A stretch of DNA of 41,980 nucleotides from Comamonas sp. BIGb0152 (GTDB taxonomy: Bacteria; Pseudomonadota; Gammaproteobacteria; Burkholderiales; Burkholderiaceae_C): assembly GCF_024809975.1 (NCBI RefSeq), contig NZ_JANUDY010000016.1, forward strand, positions 1-41,980. Reading direction: 5' to 3'. Below, piece after piece: positions 8,258-21,867 of this stretch (positions are counted from its first letter, which is position 1; every line of letters starts with the position of its first letter). Under the pieces are notes generated by a model. It made no database searches. It was not told where the DNA came from and saw nothing but the letters and a program-made list of their open reading frames with translations. A program made the position numbers and the translations under genes.

Positions 8258-8707
8258 ATGAGCAACCGGATATTGTTGATCGCCCATGCACCCCTGGCCC
8301 AGGCCCTGGTGCAATGCGCCGCGCATGTGTTTCCCGACAGCGGGGAGCACCTGATGGCGCTGGATGTGGCTGCCAGTGCCGATCCGGTCGCCTGCCTGCA
8401 AGAGGCCCAGGCCATGCTCGACCACAGCCACAGCGGACCGGTGCTGGTGCTCAGCGATGTGTTCGGCGCCACCCCGCATAATATTGCGCAGGAGTTGGCC
8501 AAGCGCCGTGCATCGACGCGGCTGGTCACCGGTGTCAATCTGCCGATGCTGCTGCGTGCGCTGTGCTACCGCAATGAGGAGTTGGACAGCCTCGTGGCGC
8601 GGGCCATCGCCGGTGGCAGCCAGGGCATCATGCAGGTGACGCAGAACACGCCACAGAACCAAAATACCCGAGCACATGATCAAGACCGCAGTCACCATCA
8701 GCAATAA
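8258..8707 (+). CDS. PTS EIIA component, mannose type
   Basis: The product is a 149-residue EIIA of the mannose (ManX/PtsA) family. The phosphorylated histidine is His10 in LLIAHAPLAQAL. The VLVLSDVFGATPHN segment near residues 66-79 is the usual second signature. No EIIB, EIIC or EIID gene follows, so it probably acts in a regulatory phosphorelay, not in sugar uptake. The last 32 bases overlap the start of the HPr gene in another frame, and the corresponding C-terminal tail (His, Gln and Asp rich) is probably unstructured. I chose ATG 8258 over TTG 8255. The ribosome site is weak. Confidence 0.92.
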   Translation: MSNRILLIAHAPLAQALVQCAAHVFPDSGEHLMALDVAASADPVACLQEAQAMLDHSHSGPVLVLSDVFGATPHNIAQELAKRRASTRLVTGVNLPMLLRALCYRNEELDSLVARAIAGGSQGIMQVTQNTPQNQNTRAHDQDRSHHQQ

Positions 8708-8945
8708 ACTGGGCCTGCACGCCCGCGCGTCTGCCAAACTCACCAAGCTTGCCGGCAGCTTTGGCTGCGAGGTCTGGATCACACGGGGCGAGCGCCGCGT
8801 CAACGCCAAAAGCATCATGGGCGTGATGATGCTGGCTGCCGGCATCGGCACCGAGGTGACCATTGAGACCGATGGCGCCGACGAACAGCAGGCCATGGAG
8901 GCTTTGCTGGCCCTGGTCAACGACAAGTTTGGCGAAGGCGAATAA
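8676..8945 (+). CDS. ptsH: Phosphocarrier protein HPr
   Basis: The product is an 89-residue HPr. His15 (NKLGLHARAS) receives phosphate from enzyme I. Ser46 (NAKSIMGVMML) is the position used by HPr kinase in organisms that have HprK, as many betaproteobacteria do. The gene starts inside the 3' end of the EIIA gene (32-base overlap), implying tight translational coupling. About 226 bases then separate it from ptsI. Confidence 0.96.
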   Translation: MIKTAVTISNKLGLHARASAKLTKLAGSFGCEVWITRGERRVNAKSIMGVMMLAAGIGTEVTIETDGADEQQAMEALLALVNDKFGEGE

Positions 8946-9171
8946 GCGCCGATAGCGTGCACCGCGCCGCGGGTGTGCGGCTGGCCGTAGCGACCTAGCG
9001 CTATCGCTATCGCGGTCGCGGTGAGGGCAGCAGCCTGCCGTGCGGCGCAGCACACCTGGCGACCTAGACGCAGGCCAGGGCCTTTCGCAGGCCCCTGTGC
9101 TTGTGCAGCCCTCTGAGACAAGCGTATAAACCAGGTTGGCGCAGAACGCGCCATCGACGAGGAAGTTCCGC

Positions 9172-10932
9172 ATGACATTTGCCATCCATGGAATTGCAGT
9201 GGCCCGGGGGATCGCCATTGGCCGGGCAGTCATGGCTGCCTCCAGCCACCTGGAAGTCACCCATTACCTGATCGAGCCCGACCAGGTGGCGCGCGAGATA
9301 GAGCGGGTGCGCAGCGGCCGTCTGGCCGTGATTGAGGAGCTGCAGCGCTTGCGCGGTGAGCTTGGCGCAGATGCCCCGCAGGAGCTGGAGCCGCTGCTGG
9401 ATGTGCACCTGATGCTGGTGCAAGACGACATGCTCTCGTCGGGTGTGCGCCAGCTGATCAGCGAGCGCCTCTACAACGCCGAATGGGCGCTGACAGCGCA
9501 GCTGGAGCTGCTCTGCCGCCAGTTCGATGAGATGGATGACGAGTACCTGCGCGAGCGCAAAGGGGACCTGCAGCAAGTGGTGGAGCGGGTGCTGCGCCAT
9601 ATGCGCGGCGTCTCCAGCCCGGTGGCGGCACCGGTCAGCCCGCCGCTGGCGGTGCAGGAGGGCCAGCACGACTGGGTCGTCGATGAGCGCGACGCGCCCA
9701 TGGTCTTGATCGCCAACGACCTGTCCCCTGCCGACATGCTGCAGTTCAAGCAAAGCGTGTTTGCCGGTTTTGTGACGGCCGTGGGTGGCAGGACCAGCCA
9801 CACGGCCATTGTGGCGCGCAGCATGGATATTCCTGCCGTCGTGGGCGCGCGCACCGCCAGCCAGCTGATCCGGGCCGATGACTTGGTGATCATCGATGGT
9901 GATGCCGGCGAGGTGATTGTGGATCCCTCGCCGATATTGCTGGAGGAATACCGTTTCAAGCAGCGCCAGATGCGCCTGGAGCGCGAGCGGCTGTCGCGGC
10001 TGCGGGATACGCCGTCGATCACCATCGATGGCGAGCGCATCGAGCTGTTGGCCAATATCGAGCTGCCCGGCGATGGTCCGGCAGCCGTCAAGGCCGGGGC
10101 CGTGGGCGTGGGCCTGTTCCGCACCGAGTTTTTGTTCATGGGCCGGGGCGGAAAAGTGCCGGGCGAAGAAGAGCAGTACCGTGCGTACCGCGAGGCGCTG
10201 GCGGGCATGCAGGGCATGCCGGTGACCATCCGCACCTTGGATATCGGTGCCGACAAGCCGCTGGACAAGGCCCAGCCCAAGGACTACTACCTCAATCCCG
10301 CACTGGGCCTGCGCGCCATCCGCTTCAGCCTGGCGGACCCGGACATGTTCCGCATCCAGCTGCGCGCCATTTTGCGGGCGGCAGTGCACGGGCCCGTGCA
10401 GCTGCTGTTTCCGATGCTGGCCCATGTCAGTGAGATCAAGCAGACCCTGGCGCTGGTCGAGCAGGCCTCACAGGAGCTGCGCGACCGCAATGTGCCCCAG
10501 GGCCTGGTCAAGATGGGCGCGATGATCGAGATACCGGCGGCCGCGCTCACCGTCCGCACCTTTTTGAAGTACTTTGATTTTCTGTCGATCGGCACCAACG
10601 ACCTGATCCAGTACACCTTGGCCATTGACCGGGCTGACGAGGCCGTCTCGCAACTGTATGACCCTTTCCATCCGGCCGTGCTGCGCCTGGTGGCCGAGGT
10701 GATTCAGGCCGCCACGGCGGCGGGCAAGGATGTCTGTGTCTGCGGCGAAATGGCCGGCGATACCGCCATGACCCGGCTGCTGCTGGGTCTGGGTTTGCGC
10801 AGTTTTTCCATGCAGCCTGCGCAGATCCTGGCGATCAAGCAGGAGGTGCTGCGTGCCGACACGCGCCGCCTGGCAGGCTGGGCCCAGCAGGTGATTGCGT
10901 CGGAAGATCCGGCTGGAGTGCTGGAGAGTTAA
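9172..10932 (+). CDS. ptsI: Phosphoenolpyruvate-protein phosphotransferase (enzyme I)
   Basis: The product is a 586-residue enzyme I (E. coli 575), the first PTS step, moving phosphate from PEP to HPr. The active histidine is His210 in GGRTSHTAIVARSMDIPAVV. The C-terminal PEP-binding barrel shows GVGLFRTEFLFM, SIGTNDLIQYTLA and the catalytic cysteine region VCVCGEMAGD. ATG 9172 has a strong GAGGAAG site; the in-frame TTG at 9136 does not. With EIIA and HPr it makes a complete soluble phosphorelay. The gene ends 18 bases from a convergent regulator with no clear terminator between them. Confidence 0.97.
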   Translation: MTFAIHGIAVARGIAIGRAVMAASSHLEVTHYLIEPDQVAREIERVRSGRLAVIEELQRLRGELGADAPQELEPLLDVHLMLVQDDMLSSGVRQLISERLYNAEWALTAQLELLCRQFDEMDDEYLRERKGDLQQVVERVLRHMRGVSSPVAAPVSPPLAVQEGQHDWVVDERDAPMVLIANDLSPADMLQFKQSVFAGFVTAVGGRTSHTAIVARSMDIPAVVGARTASQLIRADDLVIIDGDAGEVIVDPSPILLEEYRFKQRQMRLERERLSRLRDTPSITIDGERIELLANIELPGDGPAAVKAGAVGVGLFRTEFLFMGRGGKVPGEEEQYRAYREALAGMQGMPVTIRTLDIGADKPLDKAQPKDYYLNPALGLRAIRFSLADPDMFRIQLRAILRAAVHGPVQLLFPMLAHVSEIKQTLALVEQASQELRDRNVPQGLVKMGAMIEIPAAALTVRTFLKYFDFLSIGTNDLIQYTLAIDRADEAVSQLYDPFHPAVLRLVAEVIQAATAAGKDVCVCGEMAGDTAMTRLLLGLGLRSFSMQPAQILAIKQEVLRADTRRLAGWAQQVIASEDPAGVLES

Positions 10933-10950
10933 AGGCCGCTCGGCCCCGCC

Positions 10951-11955
10951 TCATTCTGTGGGCGCGCGAAAACGGTTGCGGTACTGGCCTGGCGTGGTGC
11001 CCAGCTGGCGGCGAAAGGCGCGGTGCAGGGTATCGGTGGTGTTGAAGCCGCAGGTCTGTGCGACCCGCTCCAGCGAGGCATCGGTGGCCTCCAATTGCTG
11101 GCGTGCCGCCTCTACCCGCGCGGCCTCCAGGTAAGCCGCCGGCGTGGTGCCCAGCTCGGTCTTGAAGACGCGGGCCAGTTGCCGCTCGCTGACATGCATT
11201 TGCTCGGCCAAGTCGGGCATGGACAGCGGCTCGCCCAGGTGCTGGGCGATGTACTGGCGCAGGTTCTCGATGCGGCGCGTGCTGGACAGCGGCTCCAGCA
11301 TCACGCTGAACTGGCTTTGGCCGCCGGTGCGTTTCAAGAACATCACCAGTTGGCGTGCCACACGCATCGCCAGGGGGTTGCCAAAATCGTCCGCCACCAG
11401 GGCCAGCGCCAGATCCAGGCAGGTGGTGAGGCCGGCGCCGGTCCAGATGCGCCCTTGCTGGATGTAGATGCGGTCTGCATCGACCCGTATGTTGGGATGG
11501 TCCTGGGCCAGTTGCGCGGCAGTGGACCAGTGCGTGGTGGCCTCCTTGCCGTCGAGCAAACCGGCAGCGGCCAGGATATGCGCCCCCACACAGACCGATG
11601 CCACGCGCCGGGACTGGTCGGCCAGTGACAGCACCCATTGCACGACGGCGGGATCGGCCAGGGCATGCGCGCGGCCCTTGGCATCCACGGTGACCGAGCC
11701 GGGCACGATCAAGGTATCGATGGGCTGGTGCTGCAGGCTGTCCAGGCGGATGTCGGGCAGCACGCGCACGCCTGCGGCCGTGGTCACCGGCTCCAGCGAC
11801 TCGGCCGCCAGCAGCACCCGGTAGCCACAGGGCTCTTCCATCTCGCGCTGCAGCAGCGCAAACACCTCGGGCGGGCCGGTAACGTCGAGCAAATCAACCC
11901 GGTCAAACAGCAGGATCACGATCAGGCGGTCGGGGTGCGGCATGCAGGCTTTCAT
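10951..11955 (-). CDS. GlxA-type AraC family transcriptional regulator
   Basis: The product has 334 residues. Residues 10 to about 180 form a DJ-1/PfpI (class I glutamine amidotransferase-like) domain with the nucleophile-elbow segment SVCVGAHILAAAGLLDG. The C-terminal 100 residues form an AraC DNA-binding domain with two helix-turn-helix motifs (MPDLAEQMHVSERQLARVF and LERVAQTCGFNTTDTLHRAF). The family regulates catabolism of small nitrogen compounds such as carnitine or arginine in other bacteria; the ligand here is unknown. It is divergent from the hydrolase at 12076, a likely target. Starts at 11955 or 11943 are both possible. Confidence 0.9.
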   Translation of the reverse strand: MKACMPHPDRLIVILLFDRVDLLDVTGPPEVFALLQREMEEPCGYRVLLAAESLEPVTTAAGVRVLPDIRLDSLQHQPIDTLIVPGSVTVDAKGRAHALADPAVVQWVLSLADQSRRVASVCVGAHILAAAGLLDGKEATTHWSTAAQLAQDHPNIRVDADRIYIQQGRIWTGAGLTTCLDLALALVADDFGNPLAMRVARQLVMFLKRTGGQSQFSVMLEPLSSTRRIENLRQYIAQHLGEPLSMPDLAEQMHVSERQLARVFKTELGTTPAAYLEAARVEAARQQLEATDASLERVAQTCGFNTTDTLHRAFRRQLGTTPGQYRNRFRAPTE

Positions 11956-12075
11956 AGGGAGGGTGTCGGTTTCTGCGGCAAAGACGGCATTGCCGACAGC
12001 GGAGGCTGTGCCTAAGATGCGTCCATGTCGTCACCCGCTTGGGTGGCATCGCCCACAGAACACAAGGCCCAAACC

Positions 12076-12666
12076 ATGCATACCAGCACTTTACGCGAAC
12101 TCAACAACCTGGACGCCAAGCCTGCGGTCCTGGCGCAATCGACCCTCATTTTGGTGGACTACCAGAACACCTATTCCCGTGGCGTCATGGAGCTGCAGGG
12201 CTGGCAGGCCGCCCTGGATGCCGCCGCAAGGCTGCTGGCCCAGGCCCGGGCCGCCGGCGCCAAGGTGATCCATGTGCAGCACGATGGTGGCGCGGGCTCG
12301 CCTTATGACATCCGCGCCGAGATCGGCCAGATCCACGCCAGCGTGGCACCGCTGGCGGGTGAGCCGGTGGTGGTCAAGACCGCGCCCAATTCCTTCTTCA
12401 ACACCACCTTGGCCCAGGAAGTGGACGCCGCCGGCAACGAGCAGGTGGTGATCATCGGCTTCATGAGCCATATGTGCGTCACCTTCACTGCCGAAGGTGC
12501 TTTCTTGCGCGGCAACCGCGTCACCGTGGTGGCCAATGCCTGCGCCACCCGCCCGTTGCAATCAGCCGCAGGTGCGGTCTCGGCCCAGCAGCTGCACCAA
12601 AGCGCGATGGCTACCATTGGTGACCTGTACGCGGTGGTGGTTGGCAGCGCCGCCGAGCTGGGTTAA
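12076..12666 (+). CDS. Isochorismatase-like cysteine hydrolase
   Basis: The product is a 196-residue member of the isochorismatase superfamily. The catalytic triad is visible: Asp28 in LILVDYQNTY, Lys101 in VVVKTAPNSFF and Cys134 in GFMSHMCVTF, which also carries the usual loop with a cis peptide bond. The Cys indicates an amidase or nicotinamidase-like hydrolase, not true isochorismatase; the substrate cannot be told from sequence. ATG 12076 has AAGG upstream; ATG 12025 would add 17 unrelated residues. It is divergent from a GlxA-type regulator and is followed by a bidirectional terminator. Confidence 0.88.
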   Translation: MHTSTLRELNNLDAKPAVLAQSTLILVDYQNTYSRGVMELQGWQAALDAAARLLAQARAAGAKVIHVQHDGGAGSPYDIRAEIGQIHASVAPLAGEPVVVKTAPNSFFNTTLAQEVDAAGNEQVVIIGFMSHMCVTFTAEGAFLRGNRVTVVANACATRPLQSAAGAVSAQQLHQSAMATIGDLYAVVVGSAAELG

Positions 12667-12682
12667 TACCAGCCCGCAAACC

Positions 12683-12722
12683 AAAGAGGCTGCACCCTGT
12701 TGCCGGGGTGCAGCCTCTTTGT
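12683..12722. terminator. Bidirectional terminator between the hydrolase gene and lipA
   Basis: AAAGAGGCTGCACCC (12683-12697) is followed after 8 bases by its exact inverted copy GGGTGCAGCCTCTTT (12706-12720). The 15-bp stem is flanked by A and T tracts, so it should stop transcription of the hydrolase gene (plus strand) and of lipA (minus strand). Confidence 0.9.
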
Positions 12723-12741
12723 TCAGCAGCCGTTTAGTGGT

Positions 12742-13722
12742 TTAAACGCCGGCAGCGTGTGCCTGCTCGTCCGCATGGTAGCTGGAGCGCACCATGGCGC
12801 CCACGGCGGCGTGGCTGAAGCCCATCTTGTAAGCCTCTTCCTCAAACATCTTGAAGGTGTCGGGGTGCACATAGCGGCGCACCGGCAGATGGCTGTTCGA
12901 CGGCGCCAGGTACTGGCCAATCGTCAGCATGTCGATGTTGTGGGCGCGCATGTCGCGCATCACCTGCAGGATTTCCTCATCCGTCTCGCCTAGGCCGACC
13001 ATGATGCCGCTCTTGGTCGGCACGCTGGGGTGCAGGTCCTTGAACTTCTTGAGCAGGTTCAGGCTGAACTGGTAGTCGGAACCGGGACGGGCCTCTTTGT
13101 ACAGGCGCGGCGCGGTTTCCAGGTTGTGGTTCATCACATCGGGCGGCGCGGCTTTGAGGATCTCCAACGCGCGGTCATCGCGGCCCCGGAAGTCGGGCAC
13201 CAGGATTTCGATCTGCGTGGTGGGAGAGAGCTCGCGGATGTTCTTGATGCACTCGACAAAGTGGCCCGAGCCACCGTCACGCAGGTCGTCGCGGTCCACG
13301 CTGGTGATCACCACGTACTTCAGGCGCAAGGCGGCAATGGTACGCGCCAGGTTCAGCGGCTCGTCCATATCCAGCGGGTCGGGGCGGCCATGGCCCACGT
13401 CGCAGAACGGGCAGCGGCGCGTGCACTTGTCGCCCATGATCATGAAGGTGGCCGTGCCCTTGCCAAAGCATTCGCCGATATTGGGGCAGCTGGCCTCTTC
13501 ACACACGGTGTGCAGATTGTTCTGGCGCAGGATGTCCTTGATCTCGTAGAAGCGGGTTGTTGGGCTGCCAGCCTTGACGCGAATCCAATCGGGCTTTTTC
13601 AGCACCTCGGCTTGTTGGACTTTGACCGGAATGCGCGCCAGCTTGGCCGCAGCCTTTTGCTTGGCCAGCGGGTTGTAGGTAGCGGCGGACTGTGCTTCGC
13701 GCACGACTTCATTGGTGCTCAT
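12742..13722 (-). CDS. lipA: Lipoyl synthase
   Basis: The product is a 326-residue radical-SAM enzyme that inserts two sulfurs into octanoyl groups on lipoate-dependent proteins. The auxiliary-cluster cysteines are Cys74, Cys79 and Cys85 ([12 protein letters not shown]). The radical-SAM cluster cysteines are Cys100, Cys104 and Cys107 (CTRRCPFC). The C-terminal RSSYHA serine that completes the auxiliary cluster is present. The start is ATG 13722; the longer reading to 13800 adds residues unlike the family. The gene lies 140 bases after lipB, in the order ybeD-lipB-lipA known from E. coli. Confidence 0.97.
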   Translation of the reverse strand: MSTNEVVREAQSAATYNPLAKQKAAAKLARIPVKVQQAEVLKKPDWIRVKAGSPTTRFYEIKDILRQNNLHTVCEEASCPNIGECFGKGTATFMIMGDKCTRRCPFCDVGHGRPDPLDMDEPLNLARTIAALRLKYVVITSVDRDDLRDGGSGHFVECIKNIRELSPTTQIEILVPDFRGRDDRALEILKAAPPDVMNHNLETAPRLYKEARPGSDYQFSLNLLKKFKDLHPSVPTKSGIMVGLGETDEEILQVMRDMRAHNIDMLTIGQYLAPSNSHLPVRRYVHPDTFKMFEEEAYKMGFSHAAVGAMVRSSYHADEQAHAAGV

Positions 13723-13862
13723 GGTGCTCACTTTAGTTGTTTCACCGCGTCTTGTGCGACAGGCGCACACAAAACCGGTGTGACCGTAGGCTCTGAGCAA
13801 AGACGGGCCCAGGCTGCTGCGCCGCCCTGCGTGGGGAACGGGGCGTGCGCTGCGGCACCAGC

Positions 13863-14567
13863 TTATGCAGAACCGGCGGTCGCCAAACGGGAGGAAAGCT
13901 CGCGGGCCAAGGTCTTGGCCACGTCCTCCCAGTCGGCGTTAACCCCGATTGTAGAAAGATCGACGGTTTGCAGCCCGGCATAACCGCAAGGGTTGATGCG
14001 GTGGTAGGGTTCCAGGTCCATCTTTACATTCAGCGCCACGCCGTGGTAGCTGCAGTGGCGGCTGATCTTGATGCCCAGCGCGGCAATCTTGCCCAGGCCA
14101 TCGAACACGGGCGCCGGCGCGCTGCTGCCGGGCGCGCGCAGTTGGGGGCGCTGGGCCAGCATGGTGTGGGAGAAGGGATCGTCCAGGCGCACATAGATGC
14201 CAGGGGCACCCGCCACGCGGTGGCCGGTCACGCCAAAGGCTGCCAGGGTGCGGATCACGGCCTCTTCGATGCGGAACACAAATTCCTTGACGAAGTAACC
14301 CGCGCGCTGCAGATCGATAAGGGGGTAAGCGACCACTTGTCCGGGGCCGTGGTAGGTCACCTGGCCGCCCCGGTTGGTCTGCACCACGGGGATGTCGCCT
14401 GTTTGCAACAGATGGCTGGGCAGGCCGGCGACCCCTTGGGTGAAAGTGGCCGCATGCTCACAAAGCCAGAGCTCGTCGGGCGTTTGCGGCGTGCGCTGCG
14501 CGGTGAATTGCTGCATGGCTTGCAGCGTGGGCGCGTAATCGGCCTGGCCAAGAAAGCGGGTTTGCAT
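13863..14567 (-). CDS. lipB: Octanoyltransferase LipB
   Basis: The product is a 234-residue LipB, which moves octanoate from acyl carrier protein to lipoyl domains, providing the substrate for LipA. The substrate-pocket motif [12 protein letters not shown] is at residues 67-78, the catalytic Lys160 is in [10 protein letters not shown] and the catalytic Cys194 is in INPCGYAG. A short Pro/Ala-rich insertion (about residues 139-157) precedes the lysine and makes the protein slightly longer than the E. coli enzyme. ATG 14567 starts the conserved part; a GTG at 14603 is an alternative. Neither has a strong ribosome site. Confidence 0.95.
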   Translation of the reverse strand: MQTRFLGQADYAPTLQAMQQFTAQRTPQTPDELWLCEHAATFTQGVAGLPSHLLQTGDIPVVQTNRGGQVTYHGPGQVVAYPLIDLQRAGYFVKEFVFRIEEAVIRTLAAFGVTGHRVAGAPGIYVRLDDPFSHTMLAQRPQLRAPGSSAPAPVFDGLGKIAALGIKISRHCSYHGVALNVKMDLEPYHRINPCGYAGLQTVDLSTIGVNADWEDVAKTLARELSSRLATAGSA

Positions 14568-14624
14568 GGCAAATAGCCGGCAGGGAAAGCCGGCAGGGTT
14601 CACAAAGGTGACAACAAGGGGCGC

Positions 14625-14936
14625 TTACAGTACGACCTTGACCAGGGGGTTGGAGGTCAGCGCCCGGTAAAGGTTGTCCAGCTGCTCGCGGCTGGTCGCT
14701 GTCACGGTGATGGTGACGCCCAGGTACTTGTCGCCACTGCTAGGGCGCAGCTCGACCGAGCTGGCGTCAAAGAAGGGGTCATGTTCCTTGGCAATGGCGG
14801 TGACCGCATGCACAAAGCCTTCTTGGTTGAGCCCCATCACCTTAATCGGAAAGTCTGAGGGGTATTCAATCAGCGAATCTTTGCGGGGATCTGTGCTGGT
14901 GTCGCCAGTGTCAGCAGAAGGGGTAGGGGTGGTCAT
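14625..14936 (-). CDS. DUF493 / YbeD family protein
   Basis: The product is a 103-residue small ACT-like fold protein of the YbeD family. The family segment SLIEYPSDFPIKVMG (near residues 21-35) and the C-terminal LVKVVL are recognisable; the first ~20 residues are Thr/Ser/Asp rich and variable. Its function is not established, although it sits beside lipB in many proteobacteria. The start is ATG 14936; the upstream in-frame extension to 15059 overlaps the atpI promoter region and is unlikely to be translated. The gap to lipB is 57 bases. Confidence 0.88.
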   Translation of the reverse strand: MTTPTPSADTGDTSTDPRKDSLIEYPSDFPIKVMGLNQEGFVHAVTAIAKEHDPFFDASSVELRPSSGDKYLGVTITVTATSREQLDNLYRALTSNPLVKVVL

Positions 14937-15084
14937 TTTGCTATTAAAACAGAAGCTGTGAAGTGGTGTGGTATCAGTCCATAAGCCATCTTCCTGTTGT
15001 GGAATTTGTCGGATGGGGCTGACACCAAAAGCGGACGAACAGGTGCCGCTGTGCTGCAAAAAAACAGACGCGCAACAAAACGCT

Positions 15085-15114
15085 TCCCGATTGCAACGGG
15101 TTTATCCTTATAAT
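15085..15114 (+). promoter_or_regulatory. Possible promoter of the atp operon
   Basis: A perfect -10 box TATAAT lies at 15109-15114, 42 bases before the atpI ATG. No good -35 is found at 16-18 bases; TTCCCG at 15084-15089 is weak and slightly too far. The box is preceded by an A/C-rich stretch. The position is right for the operon, but the call rests on the -10 alone. Confidence 0.5.
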
Positions 15115-15155
15115 CGCAGGCTTTGGCTAGGTTGTTCTGCCCGGGAGCCATCACT

Positions 15156-16813
<1,658 letters not shown>

Positions 16814-16848
16814 GCTCCGATCAACGCCGCAGATAGAAAGGTGTTGCC

Positions 16849-17319
16849 GTGAGTATTAACGCGACCCTGTTCGTTCAGGCCATTGTCTTCTTGATTCTGG
16901 TGCTCTTCACGATGAAATTCGTGTGGCCACCTATTGCCAAGGCGTTGGATGAGCGAGCAAAGAAAATCGCCGATGGTCTTGCTGCTGCCGATAAGGCAAA
17001 GTCCGAGTTGACAGCTGTGAACAAGCGCGTTGAGGAAGAACTTTCCGCAACCCGCAATGAGACAGCGTCGCGGATCGCGGACGCAGACCGTCGTGCCCAA
17101 GCAATCGTAGAAGAGGCCAAGGCCCGTGCTACCGAAGAAGGCAACAAGATCATTGCCGCCGCTCGTGCAGATGCCGAGCAGCAAGTGATCCAAGCGCGCG
17201 AAACGCTGCGCGAGCAAGTTGCTGCTTTGGCGGTCAAGGGTGCCGAGCAGATTCTCCGCAAGGAAGTCAATCCTGCGGTTCACAGTGATTTGCTCAATCG
17301 CCTGAAGACTGAGCTGTAA
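16849..17319 (+). CDS. atpF: ATP synthase subunit b
   Basis: The product is a 156-residue peripheral-stalk subunit with one N-terminal membrane helix (about 5-26) and a long charged, alanine-rich coiled coil. It has the usual length (E. coli 156). The start is GTG 16849, with AAAGG upstream; no ATG fits the conserved N-terminus ([13 protein letters not shown]). The gene is twelve bases from atpH. Confidence 0.96.
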   Translation: MSINATLFVQAIVFLILVLFTMKFVWPPIAKALDERAKKIADGLAAADKAKSELTAVNKRVEEELSATRNETASRIADADRRAQAIVEEAKARATEEGNKIIAAARADAEQQVIQARETLREQVAALAVKGAEQILRKEVNPAVHSDLLNRLKTEL

Positions 17320-17331
17320 GGAAGCAACGAA

Positions 17332-17880
17332 ATGGCAGAACTCGCCACCATTGCCCGTCCTTACGCTGAAGCCTTGTTCAAGGCCTGCACTGAAAAGAGT
17401 GTTGGCCTGAACGATGCCCTGTCTTGGACGGACGAACTGGCGGCGATTGCCGCCGATCCGGAAATGCGCCAACTGGCCGACAATCCCAACATCACCAACG
17501 AACAGGTGATCGATGTGATGGCCGGTGTGACGCTGGCACGCGGTTGGGCCTTGTCAGACCTGGCGCGCAACTTCCTGCGCACGATGGTGCAAAACCGTCG
17601 TCTGGAAGCGCTGCCTGAAGTGGCCAAGCAATTTCGCGCACTGGTCAACAGCGGCAACGGCTCGTCCGATGCGCTGGTGGTCAGCGCCTTCCCCATGGAT
17701 GACGCCGCATTGAATGCGCTGGGCTCCGTGCTGGAAAAACGCTTTGGCCGCCAACTGAATCTGAGCACCACCGTGGACGAGTCGCTGATTGGCGGCGTGC
17801 GCGTTGTGGTCGGCGACGAGGTGCTCGACACCTCCGTCAAAGCCCGTCTGGAACAAATGAAAGCAACCCTCACTGCGTAA
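17332..17880 (+). CDS. atpH: ATP synthase subunit delta
   Basis: The product is a 182-residue delta subunit that links the peripheral stalk to the top of F1. The family start [16 protein letters not shown] and the C-terminal [23 protein letters not shown] (last 30 residues) are clear. The length is typical. The ribosome site AAGGAAG precedes the ATG. The gap to atpA is 41 bases and includes a strong AAAAGGAG site for atpA. Confidence 0.96.
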   Translation: MAELATIARPYAEALFKACTEKSVGLNDALSWTDELAAIAADPEMRQLADNPNITNEQVIDVMAGVTLARGWALSDLARNFLRTMVQNRRLEALPEVAKQFRALVNSGNGSSDALVVSAFPMDDAALNALGSVLEKRFGRQLNLSTTVDESLIGGVRVVVGDEVLDTSVKARLEQMKATLTA

Positions 17881-17921
17881 GCAGATCGAGGATTCGGCTA
17901 AACCATGAAAAGGAGTGAGTA

Positions 17922-19481
17922 ATGCAACTCAATCCCGCAGAAATTTCTGAACTGATTAAGAGCCGCATTGAGGGTCTGTCAGACAATTCCGATATCCGTA
18001 ACCAAGGTACGGTTGTGTCGGTGACCGACGGTATCGTGCGCGTGCACGGACTGTCCGATGTGATGGCGGGCGAAATGCTGGAGTTTCCAGCAGGCGCTGA
18101 CGGCCAAGCTTCTTACGGTCTGGCTCTGAACCTGGAGCGCGACTCGGTGGGCGCCGTGATCTTGGGTGAATACACCCATATCTCGGAAGGCGACATCGTC
18201 AAGTGCACCGGCCGTATTCTGGAAGTGCCCGTGGGCCCAGAACTGATTGGCCGCGTGGTCAATGCACTGGGTCAGCCTATCGACGGCAAGGGCCCGATCA
18301 ACGCCAAGATGACCGACGTGATCGAAAAGGTCGCTCCTGGTGTGATCGCACGTCAATCCGTGGACCAGCCTCTGCAATCCGGTATCAAGTCCATCGACGC
18401 TATGGTGCCCGTGGGCCGTGGCCAGCGCGAGCTGATCATCGGTGACCGCCAGACCGGCAAGACCGCTGTGGCCATCGACGCCATCATCAACCAAAAGGGC
18501 CAAGGCGTTACCTGCGTGTACGTGGCCATTGGTCAGAAGGCCTCGTCGGTCAAGAACGTGGTGCGCGCGCTGGAACAAGCCGGCGCGATGGAATACACCA
18601 TCGTGGTGGCAGCGACCGCTTCTGAATCTGCAGCGATGCAATACGTGTCGGCCTACTCGGGTTGCACGATGGGTGAGTACTTCCGCGACCGTGGCGAAGA
18701 CGCCCTGATCGTGTATGACGACCTGTCCAAGCAAGCCGTGGCTTACCGCCAGGTCTCGCTGCTGCTGCGCCGCCCACCAGGCCGCGAAGCATTCCCCGGC
18801 GACGTGTTCTATCTCCACAGCCGTCTGCTTGAGCGCGCAGCTCGCGTGAACGCTGACTACGTGGAAGCCTTCACCAAGGGTGAAGTCAAGGGCAAGACGG
18901 GTTCGCTGACGGCACTGCCGATCATCGAAACCCAAGCCGGTGACGTGTCGGCCTTCGTGCCTACCAACGTGATCTCGATCACCGACGGCCAGATCTTCCT
19001 GGAAACCAGCCTGTTCAACGCCGGTATCCGTCCCGCTATCAACGCCGGTATCTCGGTGTCCCGCGTGGGTGGTTCTGCACAGACCAAGCTGATCAAGGGC
19101 CTGTCCGGCGGTATCCGTACCGACTTGGCACAGTACCGCGAGCTGGCTGCGTTCGCGCAGTTCGCCTCTGACTTGGACGATGCAACCCGCAAGCAACTGG
19201 ACCGTGGTGCCCGTGTGACTGAGCTGCTCAAGCAAGCCCAGTACAGCCCACTGCCAGTCGCCTTGATGGCTTCGTCGCTGTTTGCCGTGAACAAGGGTTT
19301 CATGGACGACATCGAAGTCAAGAAGGTTTTGTCCTTTGAATCGGGTCTGCACCAATTCCTCAAGACCAGCTACGGCGCCTTGGTGGAACGTCTGAACGAG
19401 AAGAAGGCTTTCGACAAGGAAGGCAAGGACGAAGCTGAACTGACTGCAGCCATCACTGCATTCAAGAAGTCCTTCGCTTAA
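17922..19481 (+). CDS. atpA: ATP synthase subunit alpha
   Basis: The product is a 519-residue F1 alpha subunit. The P-loop GDRQTGKT is at residues 174-181. The segment [25 protein letters not shown] carries the family signature and the arginine region that contacts the catalytic site on beta. The start follows AAAAGGAGTGAGTA. A five-codon ATG...TAA reading (17905-17922) ends on the atpA start but lacks its own ribosome site and is probably chance. Confidence 0.98.
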   Translation: MQLNPAEISELIKSRIEGLSDNSDIRNQGTVVSVTDGIVRVHGLSDVMAGEMLEFPAGADGQASYGLALNLERDSVGAVILGEYTHISEGDIVKCTGRILEVPVGPELIGRVVNALGQPIDGKGPINAKMTDVIEKVAPGVIARQSVDQPLQSGIKSIDAMVPVGRGQRELIIGDRQTGKTAVAIDAIINQKGQGVTCVYVAIGQKASSVKNVVRALEQAGAMEYTIVVAATASESAAMQYVSAYSGCTMGEYFRDRGEDALIVYDDLSKQAVAYRQVSLLLRRPPGREAFPGDVFYLHSRLLERAARVNADYVEAFTKGEVKGKTGSLTALPIIETQAGDVSAFVPTNVISITDGQIFLETSLFNAGIRPAINAGISVSRVGGSAQTKLIKGLSGGIRTDLAQYRELAAFAQFASDLDDATRKQLDRGARVTELLKQAQYSPLPVALMASSLFAVNKGFMDDIEVKKVLSFESGLHQFLKTSYGALVERLNEKKAFDKEGKDEAELTAAITAFKKSFA

Positions 19482-19499
19482 GCCGGGCGAGGAGTCATC

Positions 19500-21816
<2,317 letters not shown>

Positions 21817-21867
21817 CTGGGTCGGGCTGCAGTCATGCAGCCCATCCCAGCGGACTTGTTTTTTTTT
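21817..21867 (+). terminator. Hairpin and nine-T tract between atpD and atpC (possible partial terminator)
   Basis: CTGGG (21817-21821) pairs with CCCAG (21846-21850), and GGGCTGCA (21824-21831) pairs perfectly with TGCAGCCC (21836-21843) around a GTCA loop. Nine T follow at 21859-21867, eight bases beyond the stem. The gap weakens it as an intrinsic terminator, so partial attenuation or RNA processing before atpC is more likely. Confidence 0.5.

Noticed and set aside
8946..9171. Gap between ptsH and ptsI with CGATAGCG and two inverted CGCTATCG copies
   Set aside because: The short repeats suggest local structure, but no clear promoter, terminator or known element could be assigned.
17905..17922. 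Five-codon ATG...TAA frame ending on the atpA start
   Set aside because: It has no ribosome site of its own; the AAAAGGAG inside it serves atpA. Probably chance.
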